Under the pieces are notes generated by a model. It was not told the origin of the DNA, did no database searches, and saw nothing but the letters and a program-made list of their open reading frames with translations. Shown piece after piece: positions 46,970-56,828 of a stretch of DNA of 64,000 nt. The translations under genes and the position numbers were made by a program. This stretch comes from Microbacterium sp. zg-B185 (lineage in GTDB: Bacteria; Actinomycetota; Actinomycetes; Actinomycetales; Microbacteriaceae). The DNA is taken from NCBI RefSeq assembly GCF_030246885.1, contig NZ_CP126739.1, forward strand, positions 744,001-808,000, read 5' to 3'. The number at the start of each line of letters is the position of its first letter. Positions within the stretch are counted from its first letter, which is position 1.

Positions 46970-47122
46970 GGCTAGTGGATCCGTGGACTCGCTGGGAGAG
47001 GGCTACGGCCCTGGTGTATTCCGCCGCGGGAATTATGATCGCGAAGCGTTTGCGCGATCGTGATTGCGGCGGCATTCCCCCGGGCTCCCGGACGCCTTAC
47101 GGTATCCGGAAAAGGAGTTCCG

Positions 47123-48586
47123 GTGACAATGCAGGGCAGTAATGAGGAGGTTCCTCGAGACGAGTCGGATCGAGCGATCGGCGACACCACCGGGGCGGTG
47201 ACGAAGTGGCTGCCCTGGACGGTCGTAGGGCTGACAGCCGCGATCTTGATCGCGGGTGCCAGCGTCGGTATCGCGGTCGCTAATGGGTCCGCGCCGAGGA
47301 GCTCGTCGACGCCCGCCGCTACCCCATCACCTTCGGCGGCGCTCATTGATCGCCCGACGCAGGCACCAGCGGCTGAGCCACCTGTCCCCTCGTACGGCTC
47401 ATGCGTACGCGACATGGAATTCTCGTGGACCGACCCCGCGAAGATGAACGATCTGCCCGAATACGCGGGTTTCGTTCAGAAGACCGCGCTTGCGATGCAC
47501 TCGTCGGCTTATGGATGGGGACTGAGCGGCTTTCCCTACGGCACCAATGTCGCTCCAGGACGCGTGATGGTCCGCACCCCGTCTGATCTGCCGGAGCCGA
47601 ACTACGCATACCGAATGCTCGAGATGCCCGCCGGGACAGAGCGCTGGCGGGTCGATCTGCCCGTCGATGTGCAGGGCGGTTCTACATTCATCAGCGCACG
47701 GCCGGACCTGGCAGAACATGAGGTCGTGTTCTTCTGGCGGTCGGATGCCGATCGCACGGAGATCACCGTGCGATCGCTGGACAGCGGCCGGGTGCTCTCG
47801 ACGGCGGAGTTCGCCGCCTCCACCGAATTCGCGTGGGAGCTGGGCGAGAGGGAGGGCTCGTTCGTAGCTCAGCGTGACTTGATCGTCTACTCCGAAGGCG
47901 GCGTGGTCACCGCAGTTCGTCCGCAGGATCTGGGCGCTCCGGTGTGGCAGGTCCCTGGCGAGAAGGCCGTGACCGCGGGTGAGGTGGTCTTCGTAGACGG
48001 GGTCGCCCGCGCATTCGAATCCGGCGCATCGCTCGGATGGTCGGTGGCGCCCGTCCACCTCGAAGACGGGGGAGCCTGGCAAGCTGGCGGGATACTCTTC
48101 GCCACCGGCGACGACTCCTCCCTCACCCCGATCGATCCGCGCACCGGACAGGCGTGCGGACCGACCCAGCACGGCATGCTGATGTCGGTTCGCGACGGAT
48201 ACGTCGTCGTCACGATCGATCGCGAACTGCTCGCGTTCGATCGTTCGGCGACTTTTGTCGAGTCTTTGGGCTCCCTGACCGCCGATTCCGTCGCCATGGT
48301 GCTGGCCGGACGACCGGCCGAGCGGACGGCCGACGGCCGGTACAACGTCTTCGGCGCAGGCGGGACCGTCACGACGTTGTCGGTGGGCGAGACGGTACCG
48401 ATCGGGTATGACTCCGAGCGGCTCTTCACGCAATCGCCGTACACGGGCCCAGTTACGGCGTACGACCTGGCCACCGGAGCGGTTGTCTGGCAATCGGAGC
48501 CGGTCGTGCCCGCGATCAACTGGGGGGGAACGATGGTTCGACTGCAGACCAATCCCATGGAATGGCCGATCACGGTCGCCGAGTAG
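47123..48586 (+). CDS. Membrane-anchored PQQ-like beta-propeller protein of unknown function
   Basis: 487 residues. A short cytoplasmic N-terminus is followed by one membrane helix ('LPWTVVGLTAAILIAGASVGIAVA', about 34-57) and a Ser/Pro/Ala-rich linker (58-90). The large extracytoplasmic domain contains PQQ-like repeats ('LIVYSEGGVVTAVRPQDLGAPVWQVPG', 'PVTAYDLATGAVVWQSEP'). GTG at 47123 is 5 nt after AAAGGAG (47111-47117); ATG at 47129 is an alternative. A 7-bp inverted repeat (47037-47043 and 47053-47059) lies upstream. No homologous family is recognised. Position between glycan modules suggests an envelope role. Confidence 0.65.
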   Translation: MTMQGSNEEVPRDESDRAIGDTTGAVTKWLPWTVVGLTAAILIAGASVGIAVANGSAPRSSSTPAATPSPSAALIDRPTQAPAAEPPVPSYGSCVRDMEFSWTDPAKMNDLPEYAGFVQKTALAMHSSAYGWGLSGFPYGTNVAPGRVMVRTPSDLPEPNYAYRMLEMPAGTERWRVDLPVDVQGGSTFISARPDLAEHEVVFFWRSDADRTEITVRSLDSGRVLSTAEFAASTEFAWELGEREGSFVAQRDLIVYSEGGVVTAVRPQDLGAPVWQVPGEKAVTAGEVVFVDGVARAFESGASLGWSVAPVHLEDGGAWQAGGILFATGDDSSLTPIDPRTGQACGPTQHGMLMSVRDGYVVVTIDRELLAFDRSATFVESLGSLTADSVAMVLAGRPAERTADGRYNVFGAGGTVTTLSVGETVPIGYDSERLFTQSPYTGPVTAYDLATGAVVWQSEPVVPAINWGGTMVRLQTNPMEWPITVAE

Positions 48587-48612
48587 CTCCGACACTCGTC
48601 AGAGTCGCTGGA

Positions 48613-49827
<1,215 letters not shown>

Positions 49828-49838
49828 CGCCACCCCCA

Positions 49839-49844
49839 TAGACT
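49839..49844 (+). promoter_or_regulatory. -10 box, probable leaderless start of the second Wzm gene
   Basis: TAGACT ends 7 nt before the GTG at 49852, only 12 bp after the glf stop. The exporter may thus have its own leaderless promoter in addition to read-through from glf. Confidence 0.4.
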
Positions 49845-49851
49845 CGACTCC

Positions 49852-50643
49852 GTGACCACAGCCGCCGTCGGCGCTCCCGGCTCGCCGAGGCGCTACCTCC
49901 ACGCGTTGTGGCTGCTCTCCGCGCGGGACCTCCGCGTCCGCTACGCCACGAGCGCGCTCGGCTACCTGTGGTCCGTCCTGGACCCGCTCGTGATGAGCCT
50001 GATCTACTGGTTCGTCTTCACGCAGGTCTTCGGCCGCGGCGTCGGGGAGGAGCCGTACATCGTGTTCCTGATGTCGGCGCTGCTGCCGTGGATGTGGTTC
50101 AACTCGTCGGTGTCCGATTTCACCCGCGCCTTCAACAAGGACGCGCGGCTGGTGCGCTCCACCGCGATCCCGCGGACGATCTGGGTGAACCGCATCGTGC
50201 TGAGCAAGGGCATCGAGTATCTGCTGTCCATCCCGGTTCTGGTCCTGTTCGCCGTCTTCGCCGGCGCGACCGTGGGCTGGGGCTTGCTGTGGTTCCCGCT
50301 GGCGGTGCTGCTGCAGGGGATCCTGCTGGTCGGGCTGGGTCTTCTCGTCGCGCCGCTGTGCGTGCTCTACGCCGACCTGGAGCGCACCACCCGACTCATC
50401 CTGCGCGCGCTGTTCTACGCGTCGCCGGTCATCTACGGTGTCTCGGACCTGCCCGCACCGTTCTCCGAGATCGCCGCCTTCAACCCGCTCGCGGGCATCT
50501 TCACGCTGTACCGCGTCGGATTCTTTCCGGATCAATGGGACACCTTCAGCGTCGTGCTCGCCGCCGTGATGAGCGTGGTCTTCCTCTGCCTCGGCATCCT
50601 GGTGTTCCGTAGCCTGGAGCGTCCCGTGCTGAAGGAGCTGTGA
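49852..50643 (+). CDS. ABC-2 type galactan export permease (Wzm/Rv3783-like)
   Basis: 263 residues, six membrane helices. 'LLSARDLRVRYATSALGYLWSVLDPLVMSLIYWFVFTQVFG', 'PYIVFLMSALLPWMWFNSSVSDFTRAF' and 'LPAPFSEIAAFNPLAGIFTLYRVGFFPD' follow the glycan-export permease pattern. The close link with glf and two galactofuranosyltransferase genes mirrors the mycobacterial Rv3781-Rv3783 set, which exports lipid-linked galactan. It overlaps the ATPase gene. Confidence 0.9.
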   Translation: MTTAAVGAPGSPRRYLHALWLLSARDLRVRYATSALGYLWSVLDPLVMSLIYWFVFTQVFGRGVGEEPYIVFLMSALLPWMWFNSSVSDFTRAFNKDARLVRSTAIPRTIWVNRIVLSKGIEYLLSIPVLVLFAVFAGATVGWGLLWFPLAVLLQGILLVGLGLLVAPLCVLYADLERTTRLILRALFYASPVIYGVSDLPAPFSEIAAFNPLAGIFTLYRVGFFPDQWDTFSVVLAAVMSVVFLCLGILVFRSLERPVLKEL

Positions 50644-51383
50644 TGACCGGACTGGCGATCGAGGTGCGCGACCTGGGCGTCCGGTTCCGTCGCAACCGCA
50701 GAGGGCGGCGGAGCTTCAAGGATCTGTTCGCGGATTCGTCGCGCCGGTCGAAGCCGGGCGAGTTCTGGGCGCTGCGGAACGTGTCCTTCGACGTGCGGCC
50801 GGGGGAGTCGATCGGAGTGGTCGGGCGCAACGGACAGGGCAAGTCGACGCTGCTCAAGCTCGTGGCCGGCGTGCTGCTGCCCGACGAGGGGGCGGTGACG
50901 GTGCACGGCGGCGTCGCCCCGCTGATCGAGATCACCGGGGGGTTCGTGGGCGATCTGACCGTGCGCGAGAACGTCCGCCTGACCGCCGGCCTGCATGGGA
51001 TGTCACGGGCCGAGGTGGCGCGGCGGTTCGACGGAATCATCGATTTCGCGGAGTTGCGCGACTCCATCGACACGCCCTACAAGCACCTGTCGAACGGCAT
51101 GAAGGTGCGTCTGGCCTTCTCCGTCGTCTCCCAGCTCGAGGAGCCGATCCTGCTCGTCGACGAGGTGCTGGCCGTCGGCGACAAGGCCTTCCGCGAGAAA
51201 TGCTACCGGCGCATCGACGAGCTTCTGGCCGAAGGCAGGACGCTGTTCTTCGTCAGCCACAATGAGCGGGATCTGCGGCGCTTCTGCACCCGGGGCCTGT
51301 ATCTGGACAGGGGCGCGCTCGCACTGGATGCCCCGATTGGCGAAGTGCTGGACCGTTACAACGCCGACTACAACGGGGGCTGA
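50640..51383 (+). CDS. ABC transporter ATP-binding protein (Wzt/Rv3781-like)
   Basis: 247 residues. 'VGRNGQGKSTLLKLVAGVLLPDEG' (Walker A), 'PYKHLSNGMKVRLAFSVVSQLEEPILLVDEVLAVGD' (signature and Walker B) and 'FFVSHNERDLRRFC' (switch). The pre-Walker segment 'VRFRRNRRGRRSFKDLF' is typical of glycan exporters. No C-terminal carbohydrate-binding domain. GTG at 50640 and ATG at 50643 are both possible starts over the permease stop (GTGATG). Confidence 0.92.
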   Translation: MMTGLAIEVRDLGVRFRRNRRGRRSFKDLFADSSRRSKPGEFWALRNVSFDVRPGESIGVVGRNGQGKSTLLKLVAGVLLPDEGAVTVHGGVAPLIEITGGFVGDLTVRENVRLTAGLHGMSRAEVARRFDGIIDFAELRDSIDTPYKHLSNGMKVRLAFSVVSQLEEPILLVDEVLAVGDKAFREKCYRRIDELLAEGRTLFFVSHNERDLRRFCTRGLYLDRGALALDAPIGEVLDRYNADYNGG

Positions 51384-51446
51384 CCGGACGGCTCGGCCGG
51401 CAACGCGGGACCGGAGCCCGGCGGAGCAGAGCAGTCCGGGCCGCCG

Positions 51447-52445
51447 TCAGCGGGCGGTGGCCTCAAGCGGCGGCATCGGCTGCCAGGAGGAATCCCGGGC
51501 GATCCGGCGACCGTCCCGAATGCCGCGGAACAGGTTGCTCGTGCCGCGGACCGTGTGCTCGACGGCGAAGAGCCGGATGAGCTCCTTGACGAACGTGAGC
51601 GCCGTCCCGGCACCGAACAGCATCGGGTTGTAGACACCCAGCGAACGGTAGTAGTTCTTCATGTGGCCGCGGTTGCGCATGATGTAGTACCGATACGCAT
51701 TGCTGCTTGCGTTCATGTGGCGGATGCCCATGTCCCACTGCTTGATCTCGCGCGTCCGCCGCAGCACGAACTCGTTCACGATCACCGAGGTGGTCTTGCG
51801 CGAGGCGAGCCAGCCGTACATCTGGTCGTCCCAGTAGATGAAGAAGCGAGGATCGGGCAGGCCGATCTGCTGCACGATGTCGCGGTGGATGAACATCCCC
51901 TCGAAGCAGCCGGAGTTCATCTCCTTGAAGCCGGTCTCGTCGAAGCCGGCCGGGGCGAACGGGATCGGGATGCCCAGCGGCTCGGCAACCCGGTACTGCC
52001 AGTAGAACTCGCTGCCGTCGTAGTCGTAGCGGCGCCCTTGGATGCTCTTGAACCGCGGCGCCCAGGATCCCATCCGGGCCAGGCCGTCGGGCAGCACCTC
52101 GACGTCGTCGTCCATGAGCCACATCCAGGTGGAGCCGAGCTCGTACGCGACGCGCATCCCCTCGCTGAAACCACCCGAGCCGCCGGTGTTCGTCTCCAGC
52201 CGCCGGTAGACCAGCTCCGACCCGAGACGCTCCCGGAAGGACTCCACGACCAGCGTGGTGTCGTCCACGGACGCGTTGTCGATGATGACGACGTGCCCGG
52301 GCTTCGGGTCCATGCGCGTGATGCTCTCCAGCAGCCTCGTCAGCAGTCCCGAGCGGTTGTACGTGACGATCGCGATCGTGGCCGATGCCGGATCGAACGC
52401 CGGTTCCGTCTCGAGACCCTCGTGGCGCGAAGGGGATACGATCAC
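51447..52445 (-). CDS. GT2 galactofuranosyltransferase-like enzyme (GlfT1 role)
   Basis: 332 residues, GT-A fold. 'TIAIVTYNRSGLLTRLLESITRM', 'VIIDNASVDDTTLVV', 'NTGGSGGFSEGMRVAYELGSTWMWLMDDDVEVLPDGL' (DDD metal site), 'EMNSGCFEGMFIHRDIVQQIGLPDPRFFIYWDDQMYGWLA' (WDD). The pattern matches GlfT-type enzymes, and the size is near mycobacterial GlfT1 (Rv3782), which adds the first Galf residues to the linker. GTG at 52445 overlaps the glfT2 stop by 4 bp. Assignment as GlfT1 rests on pairing with GlfT2, glf and the exporter. Confidence 0.8.
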   Translation of the reverse strand: MIVSPSRHEGLETEPAFDPASATIAIVTYNRSGLLTRLLESITRMDPKPGHVVIIDNASVDDTTLVVESFRERLGSELVYRRLETNTGGSGGFSEGMRVAYELGSTWMWLMDDDVEVLPDGLARMGSWAPRFKSIQGRRYDYDGSEFYWQYRVAEPLGIPIPFAPAGFDETGFKEMNSGCFEGMFIHRDIVQQIGLPDPRFFIYWDDQMYGWLASRKTTSVIVNEFVLRRTREIKQWDMGIRHMNASSNAYRYYIMRNRGHMKNYYRSLGVYNPMLFGAGTALTFVKELIRLFAVEHTVRGTSNLFRGIRDGRRIARDSSWQPMPPLEATAR

Positions 52446-54352
52446 GAGCTTTCCCCGAACGTACGGCGCCACTCCGCCAGCGATGTCATCTCTGTCTGGG
52501 CGCGGCGGTAGCGCTGCGACAACGCAGGCCACTCCCTGCGGAGTCGGCGATGCAGGCGGACGCTATCGAGGAGCATGCGTCGATAGTTTGCCCGGTTGCG
52601 CACGTACTTGTTCTGGCCCGACCCGTCCGCAGCGCTGACCAAGGCGGAGTCGTAGAGCGGCAGGCGCCACCATTGCGCGTCGAGCTTGCCGAATTCGACC
52701 TCCGGCTGGCTGACGTTCTCCGGCCTGGGGGCGTGGAACCAGTGCGAGACCAGCGTCACAGCCGTGAACCAACGCAGCTTGAGGCCTGTGGGATTGTCGA
52801 GTTCATGCAGAGAGGCCCGCTTGAAGACTTGGCGACCGCGTCGAGATCTGAGCGGGACCCCGGTGTCCTTGTGTACCCGCGTCTCGGGAAACTTCTTTGC
52901 GAGGTCGCGGGCTGCGGGCATGGCGGTGGCCAGGTTCGCCCGCATATGCTCAGGACCGGACAGGACATCGCGCAGGGCGCGATGGCGCAGTGCCACCGGA
53001 TAATACTGCATCATCATCAGATGCTTCAGATCCACTCGTCGGCTGTGCTTTAGCAGGCGACCGCCGCGCGGCACCGGGGAATGCAAGAGGCCTGCCACGA
53101 TCCGGTTGCGGGCATGGAAGTATGCCTGCCAGTCGATTGAGTCATCCTTGCCGACCCAGGAGACATGCCACAACGCAACACCGGGCACCGACACGGTAGG
53201 GAAACCAGCGTCGCGAGCGCGCAAACAGTACTCCGCGTCGTCCCATTTGATGAACGCGGGCAAAGCGAGCCCGACGGCACGAATGACCTCAACGGGTATC
53301 AGGCACATCCACCAGCCGTTGTAATCGGCATCGAGACGCATGTGCAGCATGGGTGTCTGGCGGAGGTTGGATGCCGAGAAGTCGTGAGGAAGTTTGTCCT
53401 GGTAGAGCGCCCGCCACATGAAGGGCTCGTCGTCCACCACCTCGGCCCAGGCATGCAGCTTCGGGCGATCGAGGAGGTCGAACATGTGTGCGCCGACAAT
53501 GGTGGGAGTGGACGCGTAGCGCCCGAAAACGATGGAGCGTCGCACCGACTCGGGCTCGAGGCGGACGTCGTCATCCAAGAGCTGTACGAAGTCGCTTTCA
53601 GGACGGTCCAGCGTTTCCGCCATCGCCCGCGAGAACCCTCCCGAGCCGCCCAGGTTCGGCTGCGTGATGACCTGAAGGGTATCCCCCAGTGTGGCGGCGA
53701 CCTCTGCGAACTCCGGCTGCGCATCGACCCGGCGGTCGCCCTGATCAACAACGAAGATCCGGTCGACGACCTCAAGAACATCAGGCTCTGCCGCGAGGTT
53801 CAATAGGGTCCAGATGCAGTAGTCCGGTTTGTTGAACGTCGTGATGCCGATGGACGCTTTGCCCATGCGCGCGGGTTCCTGCTCCGTGGTCCACTCCGCG
53901 CCTTGAAAGAGCACGTCTTTGTCGTCGGCGACGAGGTCGAACCAGATCCAACCGCCGTCGCTGAACTGATCGAGCTGGAGTTCGAACGAGTTCGTCGCAT
54001 CGCCGTCTGCTTCACGGGTCTCAAGGCGCTGACTCACACCGGACCCGGTGGACCGGTAGATCAAGATGGTGCAGGGACCTTCGGTGCGAACAGTCAGCGT
54101 CACGTGTCGCACCGCGGTCCAGTGCTGCCAGTATGAAGCCGGGAAGGCGTTGAAGTAGGTGCCGAACGACACGCGCCGCCCCGCGAGGATTCGCGCCTGA
54201 TGGCGCCCCAGGATGTTTCCCATGTGTGCCAGGTTCGACACGCGAACCGGCTCGTCGTCGATGATCGACCACGTCTCCGGGTCCGCGTAGAGAGGCAGCA
54301 GATCGGGATCGCGATCGAGGGGGAAGACGACATTCTGCAGGACGTGAGGCAC
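52442..54352 (-). CDS. glfT2: Galactofuranosyltransferase GlfT2
   Basis: 636 residues, practically the length of mycobacterial GlfT2. The N-terminal beta-rich domain (1-160) starts 'HVLQNVVFPLDRDPDLLPLY'. The GT-A domain has 'GITTFNKPDYCIWTLLNL', 'QPNLGGSGGFSRAM', metal motif DDD at 260-262, 'FIKWDDAEYCLRARDAGF' (catalytic Asp 371/372) and 'GVALWHVSW' with His 396, a position I recall as metal-binding in the mycobacterial enzyme. A helical C-terminal domain follows. It polymerises Galf into galactan. GTG at 54352 has GGAG 8 nt upstream; a TAGGCT box lies at 54405-54410 (minus). Confidence 0.92.
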   Translation of the reverse strand: MPHVLQNVVFPLDRDPDLLPLYADPETWSIIDDEPVRVSNLAHMGNILGRHQARILAGRRVSFGTYFNAFPASYWQHWTAVRHVTLTVRTEGPCTILIYRSTGSGVSQRLETREADGDATNSFELQLDQFSDGGWIWFDLVADDKDVLFQGAEWTTEQEPARMGKASIGITTFNKPDYCIWTLLNLAAEPDVLEVVDRIFVVDQGDRRVDAQPEFAEVAATLGDTLQVITQPNLGGSGGFSRAMAETLDRPESDFVQLLDDDVRLEPESVRRSIVFGRYASTPTIVGAHMFDLLDRPKLHAWAEVVDDEPFMWRALYQDKLPHDFSASNLRQTPMLHMRLDADYNGWWMCLIPVEVIRAVGLALPAFIKWDDAEYCLRARDAGFPTVSVPGVALWHVSWVGKDDSIDWQAYFHARNRIVAGLLHSPVPRGGRLLKHSRRVDLKHLMMMQYYPVALRHRALRDVLSGPEHMRANLATAMPAARDLAKKFPETRVHKDTGVPLRSRRGRQVFKRASLHELDNPTGLKLRWFTAVTLVSHWFHAPRPENVSQPEVEFGKLDAQWWRLPLYDSALVSAADGSGQNKYVRNRANYRRMLLDSVRLHRRLRREWPALSQRYRRAQTEMTSLAEWRRTFGESS

Positions 54353-54404
54353 GTGGAAAACTCCGAAAAGACGGCGACTGGCGCCGAGTCGTGGGGCCGG
54401 GAGT

Positions 54405-54410
54405 AGCCTA
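54405..54410 (-). promoter_or_regulatory. -10 box of the glfT2-glfT1 operon
   Basis: TAGGCT on the minus strand, about 50 nt before the GTG at 54352. It overlaps a TAGCCT on the other strand (54404-54409) in the 143-bp divergent gap. A second plus-strand TAGCCT (54451-54456) lies 39 nt before galE. Confidence 0.3.
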
Positions 54411-54495
54411 CCCTCCGATCATGAGGATCTTCTGGATCCGCCGCCTGCCGTAGCCTCAACTGCGTGGGTGCTGCAATCGAAGGGCGAGCGGTGCG

Positions 54496-55488
54496 ATGAA
54501 GGTCTTGATCACCGGGGGTGCAGGGTTCATCGGCAGCACGGTCGCATCGGCGTGCATGGATGCCGGAATCATCCCCGTGATTCTGGATGACCTTTCCACC
54601 GGCCGCGAAGCTTTCACGCGTGGTCGGTTGTTCTACCGAGGAGATATCGCGGACGCCTCCCTCCTCGACCAGATCGCTGCCGATCACCCTGACCTTTCGT
54701 TCGCGATCCACTGTGCGGCAAAGGTGGTCGTCCCCGACTCGGTCATAGATCCGCTGGGCTACTACGACACGAATGTAGCCAAGACGATCGAGCTGCTCCG
54801 CGGCCTGCAACGCAACGGCATCGGCAAGGTCATCTTCAGTTCCTCTGCTTCCGTCTACGACGCGGAGGACGGCGGCGCCGTGACCGAGGAAGGGCCGATC
54901 CAACCGGCCAGCCCATACGCCCGGACGAAGGCGATGGTCGAGCAGATCCTCGCCGACAGTGCGGGTGCCGGGGATTTGCGAGCCATCGCGCTTCGATATT
55001 TCAACCCGATCGGCGCGGATCCCCAGTCTCGGAGCGGTCTTCCCCAGCGCGACCCGTCGCATGTGCTGGGCCTGTTGATCTCCGCGCATCGGCACGGTGG
55101 AACCTTCACCATCACCGGAACAGACTGGCCGACGCGGGACGGGTCGGGACTGAGGGACTTCATCCACGTGTGGGACCTCGCGCGCGCGCATGTCCAAGCG
55201 GTTCGGCGCTTTGACCTCGTCACAGAGAAAGCGGCCTTCCGTGCCGTCAATGTCGGCGGGGGCACCGGAACGACCATCCGGGAACTCGTCGCCGCATTCA
55301 AGCGGGTCACCGGGGCCAGCGTCGACGTGCGCATCGGGCCCCGCCGCGCCGGTGATGTCGCGGGCGCGTACGCGGACGTGCAGCGGGCAGCGGATCTGCT
55401 CGGCTGGCGGGCAGAGCTGACCATTGACGAAGGCATTCGCGACTCGCTCGCGTGGGCTGAGTCCTTCGACTCAGCGTCGGGGCACTGA
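54496..55488 (+). CDS. galE: UDP-glucose 4-epimerase GalE
   Basis: 330 residues. '[34 protein letters not shown]', 'FAIHCAAKVVVPDSVIDPLGYYDTNV', 'IFSSSASVYD', 'SPYARTKAMVEQIL' (catalytic Tyr-Lys), 'ALRYFNPIGADPQSRSGLPQRDPSHVLGLL' and 'GSGLRDFIHVWDLARAH' are GalE hallmarks. It supplies UDP-galactopyranose, the substrate of glf, linking central metabolism to galactofuranan synthesis in the same module. Confidence 0.9.
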   Translation: MKVLITGGAGFIGSTVASACMDAGIIPVILDDLSTGREAFTRGRLFYRGDIADASLLDQIAADHPDLSFAIHCAAKVVVPDSVIDPLGYYDTNVAKTIELLRGLQRNGIGKVIFSSSASVYDAEDGGAVTEEGPIQPASPYARTKAMVEQILADSAGAGDLRAIALRYFNPIGADPQSRSGLPQRDPSHVLGLLISAHRHGGTFTITGTDWPTRDGSGLRDFIHVWDLARAHVQAVRRFDLVTEKAAFRAVNVGGGTGTTIRELVAAFKRVTGASVDVRIGPRRAGDVAGAYADVQRAADLLGWRAELTIDEGIRDSLAWAESFDSASGH

Positions 55489-55496
55489 GCCCCGGG

Positions 55497-56828
55497 CTAC
55501 GCGTTGGAAGGCCGACCTTCCTGGATACTCGGCAGGTCCGGCCCACCGCCGATCGCATCGATGCGCTCCCGCCACGAGCGGGATTGACCGGCGCGCACCG
55601 CGCAGAGCACGAGCAGGAGCCAGCCGAATCCGAACAGCGCGAAGCTCTCGAACATGGAATTCACCAGCAGGGTGATCAGCAGCAGCGGAGTCCACGCGTA
55701 GATCACCGAGCGGCGCTCGCTCGCGTCCAGCCACGACCGCACCAGGGCGGTGCCCACGAAGGCGGTGAACAGCAGCAGCCCGGCCCACCCGAGCTGCAGC
55801 AGCACGTCGAAGTACGCGTTCAGGCCGGTCGCATGGCTCGTGCGCAGCCCGTAGTTGATGGCGTTGAACGGGAACACCTGGGGATCCCAGGGGCCGAACC
55901 ACCCCCAGCCCTGCACGGGCTTGGAGCGCAGATAGTCGACCATCGTGTTCCACAGGTCCACGCGCATCGAGAAGTCGGTGCCGGCTCCCAGGAAGGCGAT
56001 GATCGGATGCCGTGCCGCGTAGCCGATGATCACGCCCACCACCACCAGCCCGCCGAAGGCGAACTGCAGGGCCGACCGCCGCTCCGGGCTCGCGTGCCGC
56101 ACCAAGGCCAGCGCACCCACGGCCAGGCCCACGGCGAGTGCGAGGACCAGGACGGTGGGGGAGTCGCTGAGGGCAGCGAGGCCGCCGGCGAGCACGACGG
56201 AGTACACCGACACGCCGACGCGCACGGACTGGGTGCGGTACTCGATCAGGAACGTGATCAGGGCGATCACCGCGGCGAAGCCCAGCAGGTTTCGCGTGCC
56301 GAAGATCCCCTGGATCGGGCCGAGCTGGGCGATGTCGCCCTGGATGCCGAGAAACCGGAAGGGCATGTCCAGGATGACGCCGGCGAGTATCTCGACGCCG
56401 AGGGAGATCGACAGCAGCACGCGCATGACGTCGCCCAGTGCGCGCGCGGTCTGCAGCGTGTCGCGGACATGACCGATCGTGACGGCGAGGAAGGCCAGGG
56501 CGGCCGTGGAGACCCAGCCCCACAATGACGTCGAGGGGCTCTGGCTCCAGAACGCGCTGATCAGTGCCCAGGCCACGAACAGCACCAGCGTGGTCGGCAC
56601 GAGACGCACGAGCGAGATCTCCCGGCGTCGGGAGACGAGGATGCCGATGCCGAGCAGGCAGAGGCCCACGATGATCGAGACGTAGGTGACGCGTCCGGCG
56701 ATCTTCTCGATCGCGAAGGAGGAGAAGACCGCGCCCAGGACGGCGATCGTGTACGCGCGGGCGAGCGCGGCCGACCCGAGCAGTCCGATCCAGCGCGCAG
56801 GGCCGGCGCCTCGTACCGGGTCGGTCAC
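55497..56828 (-). CDS. O-antigen ligase/polymerase-like membrane protein (Wzy/WaaL superfamily), second of a tandem pair
   Basis: 443 residues, about 11-12 membrane helices. 'GIFGTRNLLGFAAVIALITFLIEYRTQ' and the large extracytoplasmic loop with 'FSMRVDLWNTMVDYLRSKPVQGWGWFGPW' are typical of the O-antigen ligase family, where the R-x-x-W and G-x-G-W segments are conserved. It would join or polymerise lipid-linked oligosaccharides outside the membrane. GTG at 56828 overlaps the upstream paralogue's stop by 4 bp. Ligase versus polymerase cannot be told from sequence. Confidence 0.8.
   Translation of the reverse strand: MTDPVRGAGPARWIGLLGSAALARAYTIAVLGAVFSSFAIEKIAGRVTYVSIIVGLCLLGIGILVSRRREISLVRLVPTTLVLFVAWALISAFWSQSPSTSLWGWVSTAALAFLAVTIGHVRDTLQTARALGDVMRVLLSISLGVEILAGVILDMPFRFLGIQGDIAQLGPIQGIFGTRNLLGFAAVIALITFLIEYRTQSVRVGVSVYSVVLAGGLAALSDSPTVLVLALAVGLAVGALALVRHASPERRSALQFAFGGLVVVGVIIGYAARHPIIAFLGAGTDFSMRVDLWNTMVDYLRSKPVQGWGWFGPWDPQVFPFNAINYGLRTSHATGLNAYFDVLLQLGWAGLLLFTAFVGTALVRSWLDASERRSVIYAWTPLLLITLLVNSMFESFALFGFGWLLLVLCAVRAGQSRSWRERIDAIGGGPDLPSIQEGRPSNA

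Noticed and set aside
47037..47059. 7-bp inverted repeat upstream of the propeller gene as an operator
   Set aside because: GATCGCG/CGCGATC arms with a 9-nt spacer are short and made of common high-GC words, so chance is a sufficient explanation; only mentioned in the gene entry.
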